Part shown: one piece after another, positions 56,801 through 64,000 of the stretch
Layout: each line of letters opens with the position of its first letter
Position numbering within the stretch: the first letter of the stretch is position 1
Assembly (NCBI RefSeq): GCF_014650695.1
Contig: NZ_BMVL01000001.1
Span: 673,075-737,074 of the forward strand
Direction of reading: 5' to 3'
Length of the DNA stretch: 64,000 nt
Source of the DNA: Streptomyces avidinii
GTDB taxonomy: Bacteria; Actinomycetota; Actinomycetes; Streptomycetales; Streptomycetaceae
Translations under genes and position numbers: made by a program
Notes under the pieces: generated by a model
Told to the model about the DNA's origin: nothing
Seen by the model: the letters and a program-made list of their open reading frames with translations, nothing else
The model's database searches: none

Positions 56801-57457
56801 ATGGCCATCTACACGCTTCCTGAGCTTCCGTACGACTACGCGGCGCTGGAGCCGGTGATCAACCCGCAGATCATCGAGCTGCACCACGACAAGCACCACG
56901 CGGCCTACGTCACGGGCGCCAACAACACGCTGGAGCAGCTGGCAGAGGCGCGCGACAAGGAGAACTGGGGCGCCCTCAACGGCCTGGAGAAGAACCTCGC
57001 GTTCCACCTCTCCGGCCACATCCTGCACAGCATCTACTGGCACAACATGGCCAGCCCGAAGACCGGCGAGGGCGGCGGCGAGCCCACCGCGGCCGACGGC
57101 CTGGGCGACCTGGCCGACGCGATCACCGAGTCCTTCGGCTCCTTCGCGAAGTTCAAGAAGCAGCTGACCTTCGCCTCCTCCGCCACCCAGGGCTCCGGCT
57201 GGGGCGTGCTCGCGTACGAGCCCGTCAGCGGCCGCCTGGTCGTCGAGCAGGTCTACGACCACCAGGGCAACGTGGGCGTGGCCAGCACCCCGATCCTGGT
57301 CTTCGACGCCTGGGAGCACGCCTTCTACCTTCAGTACAAGAACCAGAAGGTGGACTTCATCGAAGCCATGTGGAACGTCGTCAACTGGCAGGACGTGTCC
57401 GGGCGCTACGCCGACGCCAAGGCGAACACCCCGCTGCTGATCCCCGCCAAGGGCTGA
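56801..57457 (+). CDS. sodF: Superoxide dismutase, Fe/Zn type
   Basis: 218 residues of the Fe/Mn-SOD fold. The metal ligands are seen as H28 ([12 protein letters not shown]), H76 ([11 protein letters not shown]), and D169/H173 in [15 protein letters not shown]. The [11 protein letters not shown] region is of the iron type, as expected for Streptomyces SodF. It dismutes superoxide in the cytoplasm when nickel is scarce. Upstream bases carry a Nur-like operator. ATG 56801 starts the standard [16 protein letters not shown] end. Confidence 0.96.
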   Translation: MAIYTLPELPYDYAALEPVINPQIIELHHDKHHAAYVTGANNTLEQLAEARDKENWGALNGLEKNLAFHLSGHILHSIYWHNMASPKTGEGGGEPTAADGLGDLADAITESFGSFAKFKKQLTFASSATQGSGWGVLAYEPVSGRLVVEQVYDHQGNVGVASTPILVFDAWEHAFYLQYKNQKVDFIEAMWNVVNWQDVSGRYADAKANTPLLIPAKG

Positions 57458-57525
57458 TCGCACCACCACAAGCCCGTCCGCCTCGTGATCGTCTTCTCAG
57501 CCTTCACCTGCGGGCGTGTTGAACG

Positions 57526-57562
57526 GAAGACCCCCGTGAGGACGTGACTCACGGGGGTCTTC
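57526..57562. terminator. Terminator between sodF and convergent gene
   Basis: A perfect 15-bp stem with a seven-base loop. Confidence 0.9.
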
Positions 57563-57593
57563 TGTGCGGTGCGCCCGCGGGGCGCGGCGGGTC

Positions 57594-58238
57594 CTACTCG
57601 AAGGACGGGCCCTTGGTACGGGTGCGCTTGATCTCGTAGAAGCCGGGCGTGGAGGCGACCAGCAGGGTGCCGTCCCACAGCCGGGCGGCGGCCTCGCCGC
57701 GCGGGGTCGGGGTGACCACCGGGCCGAAGAAGGCGACGTCGCCCTCGGAGCCCGGTACCGAGATCACCGGGGTGCCGACCTCCTGGCCCACCCGGTCGAT
57801 GCCGTCGTTGTGCGAGGCCCGCAGCACCTCGTCGTACTCGTCCGAGTCGGCGTACGCGAGCAGCTCGGCCGGCAGGCCGACCTCGGCCAGCGCCTCCGCG
57901 ATCACCTCGCGGGTCGGGCCCTTCTCGTCGTTGTGTATGCGGGTGCCGAGCGCGGTGTAGAGCTTGCCGGTGACTTCCTCACCGTGCTTCTGCTGGGCCG
58001 CTATGACCACGCGCACGGGGGCCCAGCCCTTGGGGCCGAGGAGCTCGCGGTAGACCTCGGGCAGCTCGTCGAGCTTGTTCTCGTTGAGCACCGCGAGGCT
58101 CATCACGTGCCAGCGGACCTCGACGTCGCGGACCTTCTCGACCTCGACCATCCAGCGGGACGTCATCCAGGCCCAAGGGCAGAGCGGGTCGAACCAGAAG
58201 TCGACCGGGGTCTTCTCGCGCACCTGGGTGTCGGTCAT
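57594..58238 (-). CDS. DsbA-fold protein, mycothiol-dependent nitroreductase Rv2466c-like
   Basis: 214 residues of the thioredoxin/DsbA fold. The opening VDFWFDPLCPWAWMTSRWM and VMSLAVLNENKLDELPEVYR closely recall mycobacterial Rv2466c, whose motif is CPWC. Here the second cysteine is alanine (C20-P-W-A23), leaving one reactive thiol, which suits a mycothiol-linked mechanism. The cis-proline side appears as VGTPVISVPG. ATG 58238 has GGAG at spacing four. It is divergent from pepN. Confidence 0.9.
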   Translation of the reverse strand: MTDTQVREKTPVDFWFDPLCPWAWMTSRWMVEVEKVRDVEVRWHVMSLAVLNENKLDELPEVYRELLGPKGWAPVRVVIAAQQKHGEEVTGKLYTALGTRIHNDEKGPTREVIAEALAEVGLPAELLAYADSDEYDEVLRASHNDGIDRVGQEVGTPVISVPGSEGDVAFFGPVVTPTPRGEAAARLWDGTLLVASTPGFYEIKRTRTKGPSFE

Positions 58239-58378
58239 TTCTCTCCTCAGTCTCGGCATGGGTCGCAAAAAGGGCATCGCTGAGCTCACGTTCCCCGTCA
58301 GCAACCAGTACCGAGTGGCGCGCATTCCCTCGTGCGAGGATTCGACCCAAGAACGCGATCACGCACGAAGGAGTGCAC

Positions 58379-60937
58379 GTGCCCGGAGAGAATCTGTCCC
58401 GCGAGGAGGCCCGCGAGCGGGCCGAGCTGCTGTCCGTCGACGGGTACGAGGTGGTCCTCGACATCACGTCCGCGGTGGACGAGGCCGAACCGGAAGAGGG
58501 TCCGCGGACCTTCCGCTCGGTGACGACGATCCGCTTCCGGGCGGCGGCCGCCGGCTCCTCCACCTTCGCGGACCTGATCGCCCCTTCGGTGAACGCCGTG
58601 ACCCTGAACGGGCGCGCGCTGGACGTGGCCGCGGTCTTCGACGGCGCCCGGGTCGCCCTCGACGGCCTGGCCGCCGAGAACGTCCTCGTGGTGGACGCGA
58701 ACTGCGCGTACAGCCGGACGGGCGAGGGCCTGCACCGCTTCGTCGACCCGGAGGACGGCGAGGTCTACCTCTACACCCAGTACGAGCCGGCCGACGCGCG
58801 GCGGGTGTACGCGAACTTCGAGCAGCCCGACCTCAAGGCCCCGTACCGCTTCGAGGTGACGGCCCCCGAGGGCTGGCAGGTGTGGAGCAACGGCGCGGAG
58901 GAGTCCCGCGAGGCGGGCGTGTGGCGGTTCGCCGAGACCGCCCCCATCTCCACGTACATCACGTGCGTGGTCGCGGGCCCCTACCACTACGTGACGGACT
59001 CCTACACCCGCGGGGACCTGACCATCCCGCTGGGCGCGATGTGCCGCAAGGGGCTGGCGAAGCACTTCGACGCGGACGACGTCTTCCTCGTCACCAAGCA
59101 GGGCTTCGACCTGTTCCACGAGCTCTTCGACTACCCGTACCCCTTCGGCAAGTACGACCAGGCCTTCGTGCCGGAGTACAACCTGGGCGCGATGGAGAAC
59201 CCGGGGCTGGTGACCTTCCGCGAGGAGTACATCTTCCGCGGCAAGGTCACGCAGGCCTCGTACGAGCGGCGCGCGAACGTCATCCTGCACGAGATGGCGC
59301 ACATGTGGTTCGGCGACCTGGTCACCATGAAGTGGTGGGACGACCTGTGGCTGAAGGAGTCCTTCGCCGACTTCATGGGCTCCTTCGGGCTGGTCGAGGC
59401 CACCCGCTTCGAGCAGGCGTGGGTCACCTTCGCCAACAACCGCAAGGCGTGGGCCTACCGCGCCGACCAGCTGCCGTCCACGCACCCGATCACGGCCGAC
59501 ATCCGTGACCTGGAGGACGCCAAGCTGAACTTCGACGGCATCACCTACGCCAAGGGCGCGGCGGTGCTCAAGCAGCTGGTCGCCTACGTGGGCCGGGAGG
59601 CCTTCCTGGAGGGCGCACGGCGCTACTTCAAGGCCAACGCCTACGGGAACACGACCCTGGACGACCTGTTGTCGGTGCTCGCCGAGGTCTCCGGGCGGGA
59701 CATGGCCAAGTGGTCGCGGGCCTGGCTGCAGACCGCCGGGGTGAACGCCCTGACGCCGGTGATCACCTACGACGCGGGCGGCCGCGTGACGGAACTGGCC
59801 GTCGTGCAGGAGGGCGAAGAGCTGCGCCCGCACCGGGTCGCGGTGGGCCTGTACCGGCTGGAGTCCGACGGATCCCTGGTCCGCTATGCCCGTGCCGACG
59901 CGGACGTGTCGGGCGCGCGGACGGTCGTCGCGGAGCTGGCGGGCACGGAGCGGCCCGACCTGGTCCTGGTCAACGACGAGGACCTCACCTACTGCAAGAT
60001 CCGCTTCGACGAAGGCTCCCTGGACACCCTGCGGGCCCACCTCGGCGACCTGACGGACCCGCTCGCGCGGGCGCTGAGCTGGTCGGCGCTGTGGAACCTG
60101 ACGCGCGACGGCCTGATGCCGGCGCGTGACTTCGTCTCGCTGGTACTGGCGCACGCGGGCCGGGAGACGGACGTCGGCGTCCTGCAGATGCTGCACGCGC
60201 AGGCGCTGTCCTCGGTCACCCACTACGCGGCCCCGGACTGGCGCGAGCAGGGCGGCCGGGAGCTGGCGGCGGGCGCGCTGCACGAACTGCGGGTCGCTGC
60301 ACCGGGGTCGGAGCACCAGCTGACCTGGGCCCGCTTCTTCGCTGCGAGCGCGGCGACCGAGGGCGACTTCCAGTTGCTGCTGGGGCTGCTGGAGGGGTCG
60401 GCGCGGATCGACGGGCTGGACGTGGACCAGGAACTGCGCTGGGACTTCCTGCTGCCGCTGGCTGCGCACGGGGCGGTGGACGAGGGGGTGCTCGCCGCCG
60501 AACTGGCGCGCGACGACACGGCCTCGGGCAAGCGGCACCAGGTGCGGTGCCTGGCGGCGCGGCCCTCGCAGGCGGTGAAGGACCAGGCGTGGGCTGCGGT
60601 GGTCGAGTCGGACGCGCTGTCCAACGCGCTGGTGGAGGCGACGATCGCGGGCATGCAGCAGCCCTCGCAGCGGGACCTGCTGGCGGCCCACGCGGGGCGC
60701 TACTTCGAGGTGATCGAACGGGTGTGGGCGGACCGGTCGATCCAGATCGGCATGGACGTGGTGAAGGGGCTGTACCCGTCACTGCAGGGTGACTCCGCCA
60801 CGCTGGACGCCACCGACGCCTGGCTGTCGGCCCACGCGGATGCGGCTCCGGCGCTGCGCCGGCTGGTGCTGGAGTCCCGCGACGACCTGGCCCGGGCCCT
60901 TGCCGCGCAGCGGTGCGACGCGGCGGCGGGTCACTAG
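58379..60937 (+). CDS. pepN: Aminopeptidase N (M1 family)
   Basis: A zinc metallopeptidase of 852 residues. The GAMEN exopeptidase motif is in YNLGAMENPGLVTF, and the zinc site is HEMAHMWFGDLVT (304-308) with the downstream LKESFADFMG glutamate. An ERAP1-like C-terminal domain follows. It removes N-terminal residues from peptides. GTG 58379 has AAGGAG five bases upstream; GTG 58373 overlaps that site and is less likely. Confidence 0.96.
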   Translation: MPGENLSREEARERAELLSVDGYEVVLDITSAVDEAEPEEGPRTFRSVTTIRFRAAAAGSSTFADLIAPSVNAVTLNGRALDVAAVFDGARVALDGLAAENVLVVDANCAYSRTGEGLHRFVDPEDGEVYLYTQYEPADARRVYANFEQPDLKAPYRFEVTAPEGWQVWSNGAEESREAGVWRFAETAPISTYITCVVAGPYHYVTDSYTRGDLTIPLGAMCRKGLAKHFDADDVFLVTKQGFDLFHELFDYPYPFGKYDQAFVPEYNLGAMENPGLVTFREEYIFRGKVTQASYERRANVILHEMAHMWFGDLVTMKWWDDLWLKESFADFMGSFGLVEATRFEQAWVTFANNRKAWAYRADQLPSTHPITADIRDLEDAKLNFDGITYAKGAAVLKQLVAYVGREAFLEGARRYFKANAYGNTTLDDLLSVLAEVSGRDMAKWSRAWLQTAGVNALTPVITYDAGGRVTELAVVQEGEELRPHRVAVGLYRLESDGSLVRYARADADVSGARTVVAELAGTERPDLVLVNDEDLTYCKIRFDEGSLDTLRAHLGDLTDPLARALSWSALWNLTRDGLMPARDFVSLVLAHAGRETDVGVLQMLHAQALSSVTHYAAPDWREQGGRELAAGALHELRVAAPGSEHQLTWARFFAASAATEGDFQLLLGLLEGSARIDGLDVDQELRWDFLLPLAAHGAVDEGVLAAELARDDTASGKRHQVRCLAARPSQAVKDQAWAAVVESDALSNALVEATIAGMQQPSQRDLLAAHAGRYFEVIERVWADRSIQIGMDVVKGLYPSLQGDSATLDATDAWLSAHADAAPALRRLVLESRDDLARALAAQRCDAAAGH

Positions 60938-60952
60938 CCCGCGGCACCGTTG

Positions 60953-61052
60953 CCGGGGCTCTGCCCGGACCCCGCGCCTCAAACGCCGGCGAGGCTGGAT
61001 CTTCCAGCAGCCGTCCGGCGTTTTGAGGACCGGGTCCGGGCAGAGCCCGGGG
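60953..61052. repeat. Long inverted repeat of Streptomyces intergenic type
   Basis: Two arms of about 40 bases, GGGGCTCTGCCCGGACCC on the left and its near complement on the right, joined by a short AT-containing loop. Both arms contain CCTCAAACGCCGG-type cores, the same family as 61-107. It follows pepN by 15 bases and could end its transcript. The rest of 60938-61217 shows no gene. Confidence 0.85.
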
Positions 61053-61217
61053 AACGGAGGAAGGGTGGGGCGGGGAGCAGCTCCGCGCGGCGGTAGCCCG
61101 TACGGGCGCATCCCATCGGCAGTCGAACGCCCGTACTTTAGCCCCAGCTTGTCCGGATTTGTCGACGAGCGTGTAACAGGGGTTAGCAAGGCCATGGCCT
61201 GAGGGAATCACCGCGTC

Positions 61218-62180
61218 ATGAACCACAACGCACCCCTCCCCCTCGCGCACCTCACCGGCAGCCGCCCCCGCGTGCTGACCCTCGCCCAGCTGCGCGAGCA
61301 CGGCGTCACCGCCTCCGACGCGGCCGAGCGGCCCTGGCAGCAGATCCTGCCCGGGGTGTTCCTGCTCCACTCCGGCCCGGCGACCAGCGAGGAGCGGCTG
61401 CACGCCGCGCTGCTGTACGCGGGCCGGCACGGTGGCAGCGAGGTCATGATCACCGGGCTGGCGGCGCTCGCCCTGTACCGGTTCGGCTCCGCGCCCGCGC
61501 TGCTCGCCCTCTCGCACATCGACGTCCTGGTGCCCCGCACCCGGCGGCTGCGCTCCACCGGGGACGTGCGGATCGTACGGACGCACACCCCGCCGCGCTC
61601 CCAGGAAGTGACCGGGCTGCCGGTGGCGCCCGTCGCGCGCGCCGTCGCCGACGCCGTCACCCAGCTCTCCGACGCCGGAACCGTACGCCGCCTGCTGAGC
61701 GAGGCCGTCCGCGGCGGGCACTGCGAACCGGCCGCCGTCGTGCGGGAGCTGACGGTGGCCCGGCTGCTGAACCGGCCGCACGTGGTCGACGCGGTCGAGT
61801 CGCTGCTCGCGGAGGGCCGGGCCATCGCCGAGGACCGGCTGTACCACGTCGTACGGGGCCACGAGCTCCCCGACCCCGTCTGGAACGTCGACCTGCGACT
61901 GCCCGGCGGCCCGCACCTCGGTGGGGTCGACGCGTACTGGCCCGAGCACTCCGTCGCCGTGGAGATCGACACCCGCGCCCCGCGCCAGGGCGAGGACGAG
62001 CAGTGGTCCGAGTCGGTGCGCAAGCGCGAGACGCTGGAGCGGCTCGGCGTGACCGTCATCCACATCACCCCGCGCAAGCTCCGCGACTGGCCCGAGCAGC
62101 AGGCGGCGGTCATCCGGACCGCCCTGACCGCCTCCGACGACCGGGAACCCGCCGCCTACCTGGTGGTCCTGCCCAGGTGA
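61218..62180 (+). CDS. AbiEi-like protein with PD-(D/E)XK-type C-terminal domain
   Basis: 320 residues. The N-terminal 60 are a winged-helix-like start (VLTLAQLREHGVTASDAAER, then QQILPGVFLLHSG), typical of AbiEi antitoxin-type proteins. The middle is helical. The C-terminal part has LGGVDAYWPEHSVAVEIDTR and RKRETLERLGVTVIHITPRK, matching the D-x(n)-E-x-D layout of DUF559/Vsr-like nuclease folds. No AbiEii toxin gene is next to it. Function unknown; perhaps a DNA-linked defence or repair factor. Its 3' end overlaps the convergent PPOX gene by 25 bases. Confidence 0.85.
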   Translation: MNHNAPLPLAHLTGSRPRVLTLAQLREHGVTASDAAERPWQQILPGVFLLHSGPATSEERLHAALLYAGRHGGSEVMITGLAALALYRFGSAPALLALSHIDVLVPRTRRLRSTGDVRIVRTHTPPRSQEVTGLPVAPVARAVADAVTQLSDAGTVRRLLSEAVRGGHCEPAAVVRELTVARLLNRPHVVDAVESLLAEGRAIAEDRLYHVVRGHELPDPVWNVDLRLPGGPHLGGVDAYWPEHSVAVEIDTRAPRQGEDEQWSESVRKRETLERLGVTVIHITPRKLRDWPEQQAAVIRTALTASDDREPAAYLVVLPR

Positions 62181-63046
62181 GGCGAGTACTCCGGGGTGCT
62201 CCAGAGCAGCCGCCCCGGGTGCACGCCCTCCACCACCGACTCCACCCGGAAGCGGGTGAGCCGGCTCCCGTCGGCCCGGAAATCGGTCCGGGCCCGGCCG
62301 CTGAGCTGCAGGACGGCCCCGCTCTCCCAGTCCGGGAAGAGCAGCCCGGCCCGCGGATCGGCGGTCAGGTTCCCCAGGGTCAGGAACATGGCGTTGCCCG
62401 CGTAGTCCGGCCAGGCCAGCTCGACCGGCGAGAGCACCTCGACGAAGCCCGGCAGCCCGCCCCGATGACTGGCGTCGACCCCGTCCGCCTCCGCCGTGGT
62501 GGCGATGAAGAAGGTGTCGGCGCCGCGCACGCTCCGCTGCTGGCCGGGGGTCAGCGCGTCCCCGCGCCGTACGACACCCGCCCCCTGCCCGATCAGCTGC
62601 AGCGGCTGCCGCCGCTGGATGTACTTCGGGCAGTTGGCGAAGACCTGCTCCGCCTCGACGGCGAAGCCCCGCCGGGTCTCGGCGAGGGTGCCGTTCAGCC
62701 GCATCCGGCGCCGGGTGCGCGGGTCGAGCGCGATGCTCCCCACCCGGGTCCCGGGCGTGGCCAGCGCCTCGGCGAGCGGGTCGCCCTCCGGTGGACCGCC
62801 GGCGACCACGACCCGGTCCGGCCCGGTGGCCCTTACGAAACCGGGCGGGCCGGTGAGCAGGGAGGCCCACACCCGCCCCGCGCCGTCGGCGGCGCCGACG
62901 ACCAGGTGCGGCTGGAGTCCCAGGAAGGCCGCGGCGACATCGCCGATGCCCGTGCCGATCGAACGTCCGACATGCTCGGCGAGGTCCCGCACGCCGACCT
63001 GCTCCTGCACGGCCAGCGGGCCCCAGTGGTACGCCCCGGAGATCAT
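62156..63046 (-). CDS. PPOX-type (pyridoxamine 5'-phosphate oxidase-like) flavoprotein
   Basis: 296 residues. The split-barrel core includes GRVWASLLTGPPGFV, VGSIALDPRTRRRMRLNGTL and CPKYIQRRQPLQL, and a C-terminal GLLFPDWESGAVLQLSGRAR. Such proteins bind FMN or F420 and reduce varied substrates; the substrate here is unknown. ATG 63046 has a GGAAGGA site. It is divergent from the CGNR gene across a 136-base gap containing the candidate operator. Confidence 0.88.
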   Translation of the reverse strand: MISGAYHWGPLAVQEQVGVRDLAEHVGRSIGTGIGDVAAAFLGLQPHLVVGAADGAGRVWASLLTGPPGFVRATGPDRVVVAGGPPEGDPLAEALATPGTRVGSIALDPRTRRRMRLNGTLAETRRGFAVEAEQVFANCPKYIQRRQPLQLIGQGAGVVRRGDALTPGQQRSVRGADTFFIATTAEADGVDASHRGGLPGFVEVLSPVELAWPDYAGNAMFLTLGNLTADPRAGLLFPDWESGAVLQLSGRARTDFRADGSRLTRFRVESVVEGVHPGRLLWSTPEYSPHLGRTTR

Positions 63047-63082
63047 GACGGTCCTTCCGCAGGGATGACACACCGATTCAGA

Positions 63083-63114
63083 TCTAACCTTCTAATTTAG
63101 AATAGAGGGTTAGA
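63083..63114. promoter_or_regulatory. AT-rich palindromic operator between PPOX and CGNR genes
   Basis: An inner perfect palindrome TTCTAATTTAGAA (63090-63102) flanked by TCTAACC (63083-63089) and GGTTAGA (63108-63114). It is far lower in GC than anything nearby. It probably holds overlapping promoters and the binding site of the CGNR regulator. Confidence 0.65.
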
Positions 63115-63182
63115 ATGGGGGAGGCAACCGCTCACGTACCCTCAAGGGGTTGGCCGGGCGGTGAAAGAGGGGCAAGCGGGAC

Positions 63183-63743
63183 ATGGCGACACTGGATCCA
63201 CGACCCCTGACCGGGGAACCGGTCGCCCTCGACCTGCTCAACACCCGCTGGGTCGCCGACGGCGAACCGCTGGACCTCTTCGCCGGCGCGGCCGGACTCA
63301 CCCGGGTGCAGGGGCTGGCGGTCTGGCTGGAGAGCACGGGCCTCGCCGACCGCTTCCGCGCCGACGCGGCGACCCTCGTCCACCTGCTGACCGCCCGCGA
63401 GGCGCTGTCCCGCGCGGTCGCGGACCCGGCCGACGAGAGCGCCCGCGCACTGATCGACGCCGTACTGGAGCACGGCCGCATCCGGGCCACCCTGACCGCC
63501 GAAGGCCCGGGCGAGCGCGCCGAGTTCGCCGACCCGGCCTGGGGGCCGGCCTGGACGGCGGCGCGCGACTACCTCGACCTGCTGGGCTCCGCGCCCGAGC
63601 GGATCCGCACCTGCGCGTCCGAGACCTGCGTCCTGCGCTTCTTCGACGTCTCGCGCAACGGCACCCGACGCTGGTGCTCGATGGCCGCCTGCGGAAACCG
63701 CGCGAAGGCCTCACGCCACTACGCGCGCACGCGCGAGCGCTGA
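63183..63743 (+). CDS. CGNR zinc-finger (ABATE domain) transcription regulator
   Basis: 186 residues. The N-terminal ABATE domain includes GEPVALDLLNTRWVADGEPL and TAREALSRAVADPA. The C-terminal zinc finger has CASETCVLRFFDVSRNGTRR, then WCSMAACGNRAKASRHYAR with four cysteines and the CGNR tetrad. The ABATE part is a presumed ligand sensor, and the finger a DNA-binding module. ATG 63183 is supported by the conserved start. It is divergent from the PPOX flavoprotein, which it likely regulates. The remaining 63744-64000 shows no gene, only a small palindrome at 63811-63824. Confidence 0.9.
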   Translation: MATLDPRPLTGEPVALDLLNTRWVADGEPLDLFAGAAGLTRVQGLAVWLESTGLADRFRADAATLVHLLTAREALSRAVADPADESARALIDAVLEHGRIRATLTAEGPGERAEFADPAWGPAWTAARDYLDLLGSAPERIRTCASETCVLRFFDVSRNGTRRWCSMAACGNRAKASRHYARTRER

Positions 63744-64000
63744 CCAATCGAAATCTGTCACACCCGCGCCGGGGCGCAAACACGTCCCGGTGCTGACGCA
63801 TGGCCATCAAGTCGATAAATCGACCCATCTACCCCTGTGGTTCGCACCGCTGTGCCCCGGTAAGGCCGCACTGGCGCATTCCTCGCGCTGGCGAGAGTCC
63901 GCCATGGCAGGTCTCGGTCAATGACAACCCTCCCCAAAGAGCAGTCACGTAGGCCAAGCTGACCGGTCATCCGGCACCGAAATCCGGACCGTATCTTTCA

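Noticed and set aside
58298..60691. Long open frame antisense to pepN
   Set aside because: Shadow of pepN; no recognisable features.
63758..63970. 70-codon open frame on the minus strand
   Set aside because: No ribosome-binding site, no recognisable motif and poor codon use; treated as intergenic.

Overview
This window is high-GC actinobacterial DNA, almost certainly a Streptomyces chromosome core. The gene order, from memory, follows the S. coelicolor segment that holds obg, rne, the mre cluster, folC, valS, clpX-clpP2-clpP1, tig, sodF and pepN. GTG starts are frequent, coding density is high, and there is no phage, insertion sequence, CRISPR array or rRNA. All functional calls rest on motif recognition by eye; no database search was run.

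Layout. Positions 1-139 hold an intergenic repeat. 139-1771 carries a small unknown protein and proB (proline synthesis). 1851-10303 is a cell-surface glycopolymer island: a GtrA/GtrB-type membrane pair on the minus strand, a large GT2-TagF fusion overlapping a GT4 glycosyltransferase on the plus strand, then galE and a second GT2 protein on the minus strand. 10374-12577 is rplU-rpmA-obg, preceded by an RNase E gene (12860-16861) with 129-bp in-frame tandem repeats. 17097-22403 has a radical-SAM pair (DUF2344 partner plus B12-binding radical SAM enzyme) separated by a membrane protein built from RYVL-x-P repeats, then a CYTH-CHAD protein. 22453-28673 is the mreB-mreC-mreD-PBP2-rodA wall-synthesis cluster. 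ndk, a DUF4233 protein and folC follow.

31471-33685 holds a second MreB-like gene and an orphan sensor kinase between folC and valS. After valS and a secreted-domain membrane protein come clpX, clpP2, clpP1 and tig. The clpP1 upstream region contains a ClgR-type box. A tRNA-Pro/tRNA-Gly pair at 42.3-42.6 kb is followed by a variable stretch in which the tRNA-Gly terminator is duplicated. 43.7-50.2 kb is a mix of metabolic and housekeeping genes: an HD hydrolase, a PLP decarboxylase, a lipoprotein, a PP2C phosphatase, an Eis-like acetyltransferase, a Nei-type glycosylase and rpiB.

50.4-56.6 kb contains three paralogous amino-acid permeases interleaved with bioY and an SDR enzyme. 56.7-63.7 kb holds sodF with a Nur-like operator over its promoter, an Rv2466c-like thioredoxin-fold protein, pepN, a repeat element, an AbiEi-like/nuclease-fold protein, and a divergent PPOX flavoprotein/CGNR regulator pair with an AT-rich palindromic operator between them.

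Several loci share a theme of envelope building and sporulation: the glycopolymer island and mre cluster make wall and wall polymers, the second MreB could modulate elongation, and obg, rne and clp control growth and differentiation. The least explained items are the RYVL-repeat membrane protein, the tRNA-Gly scar, the mbl-like/sensor-kinase insertion and the PPOX/CGNR switch. Stretches between genes are all under about 300 bases and are described as individual features where they hold something.
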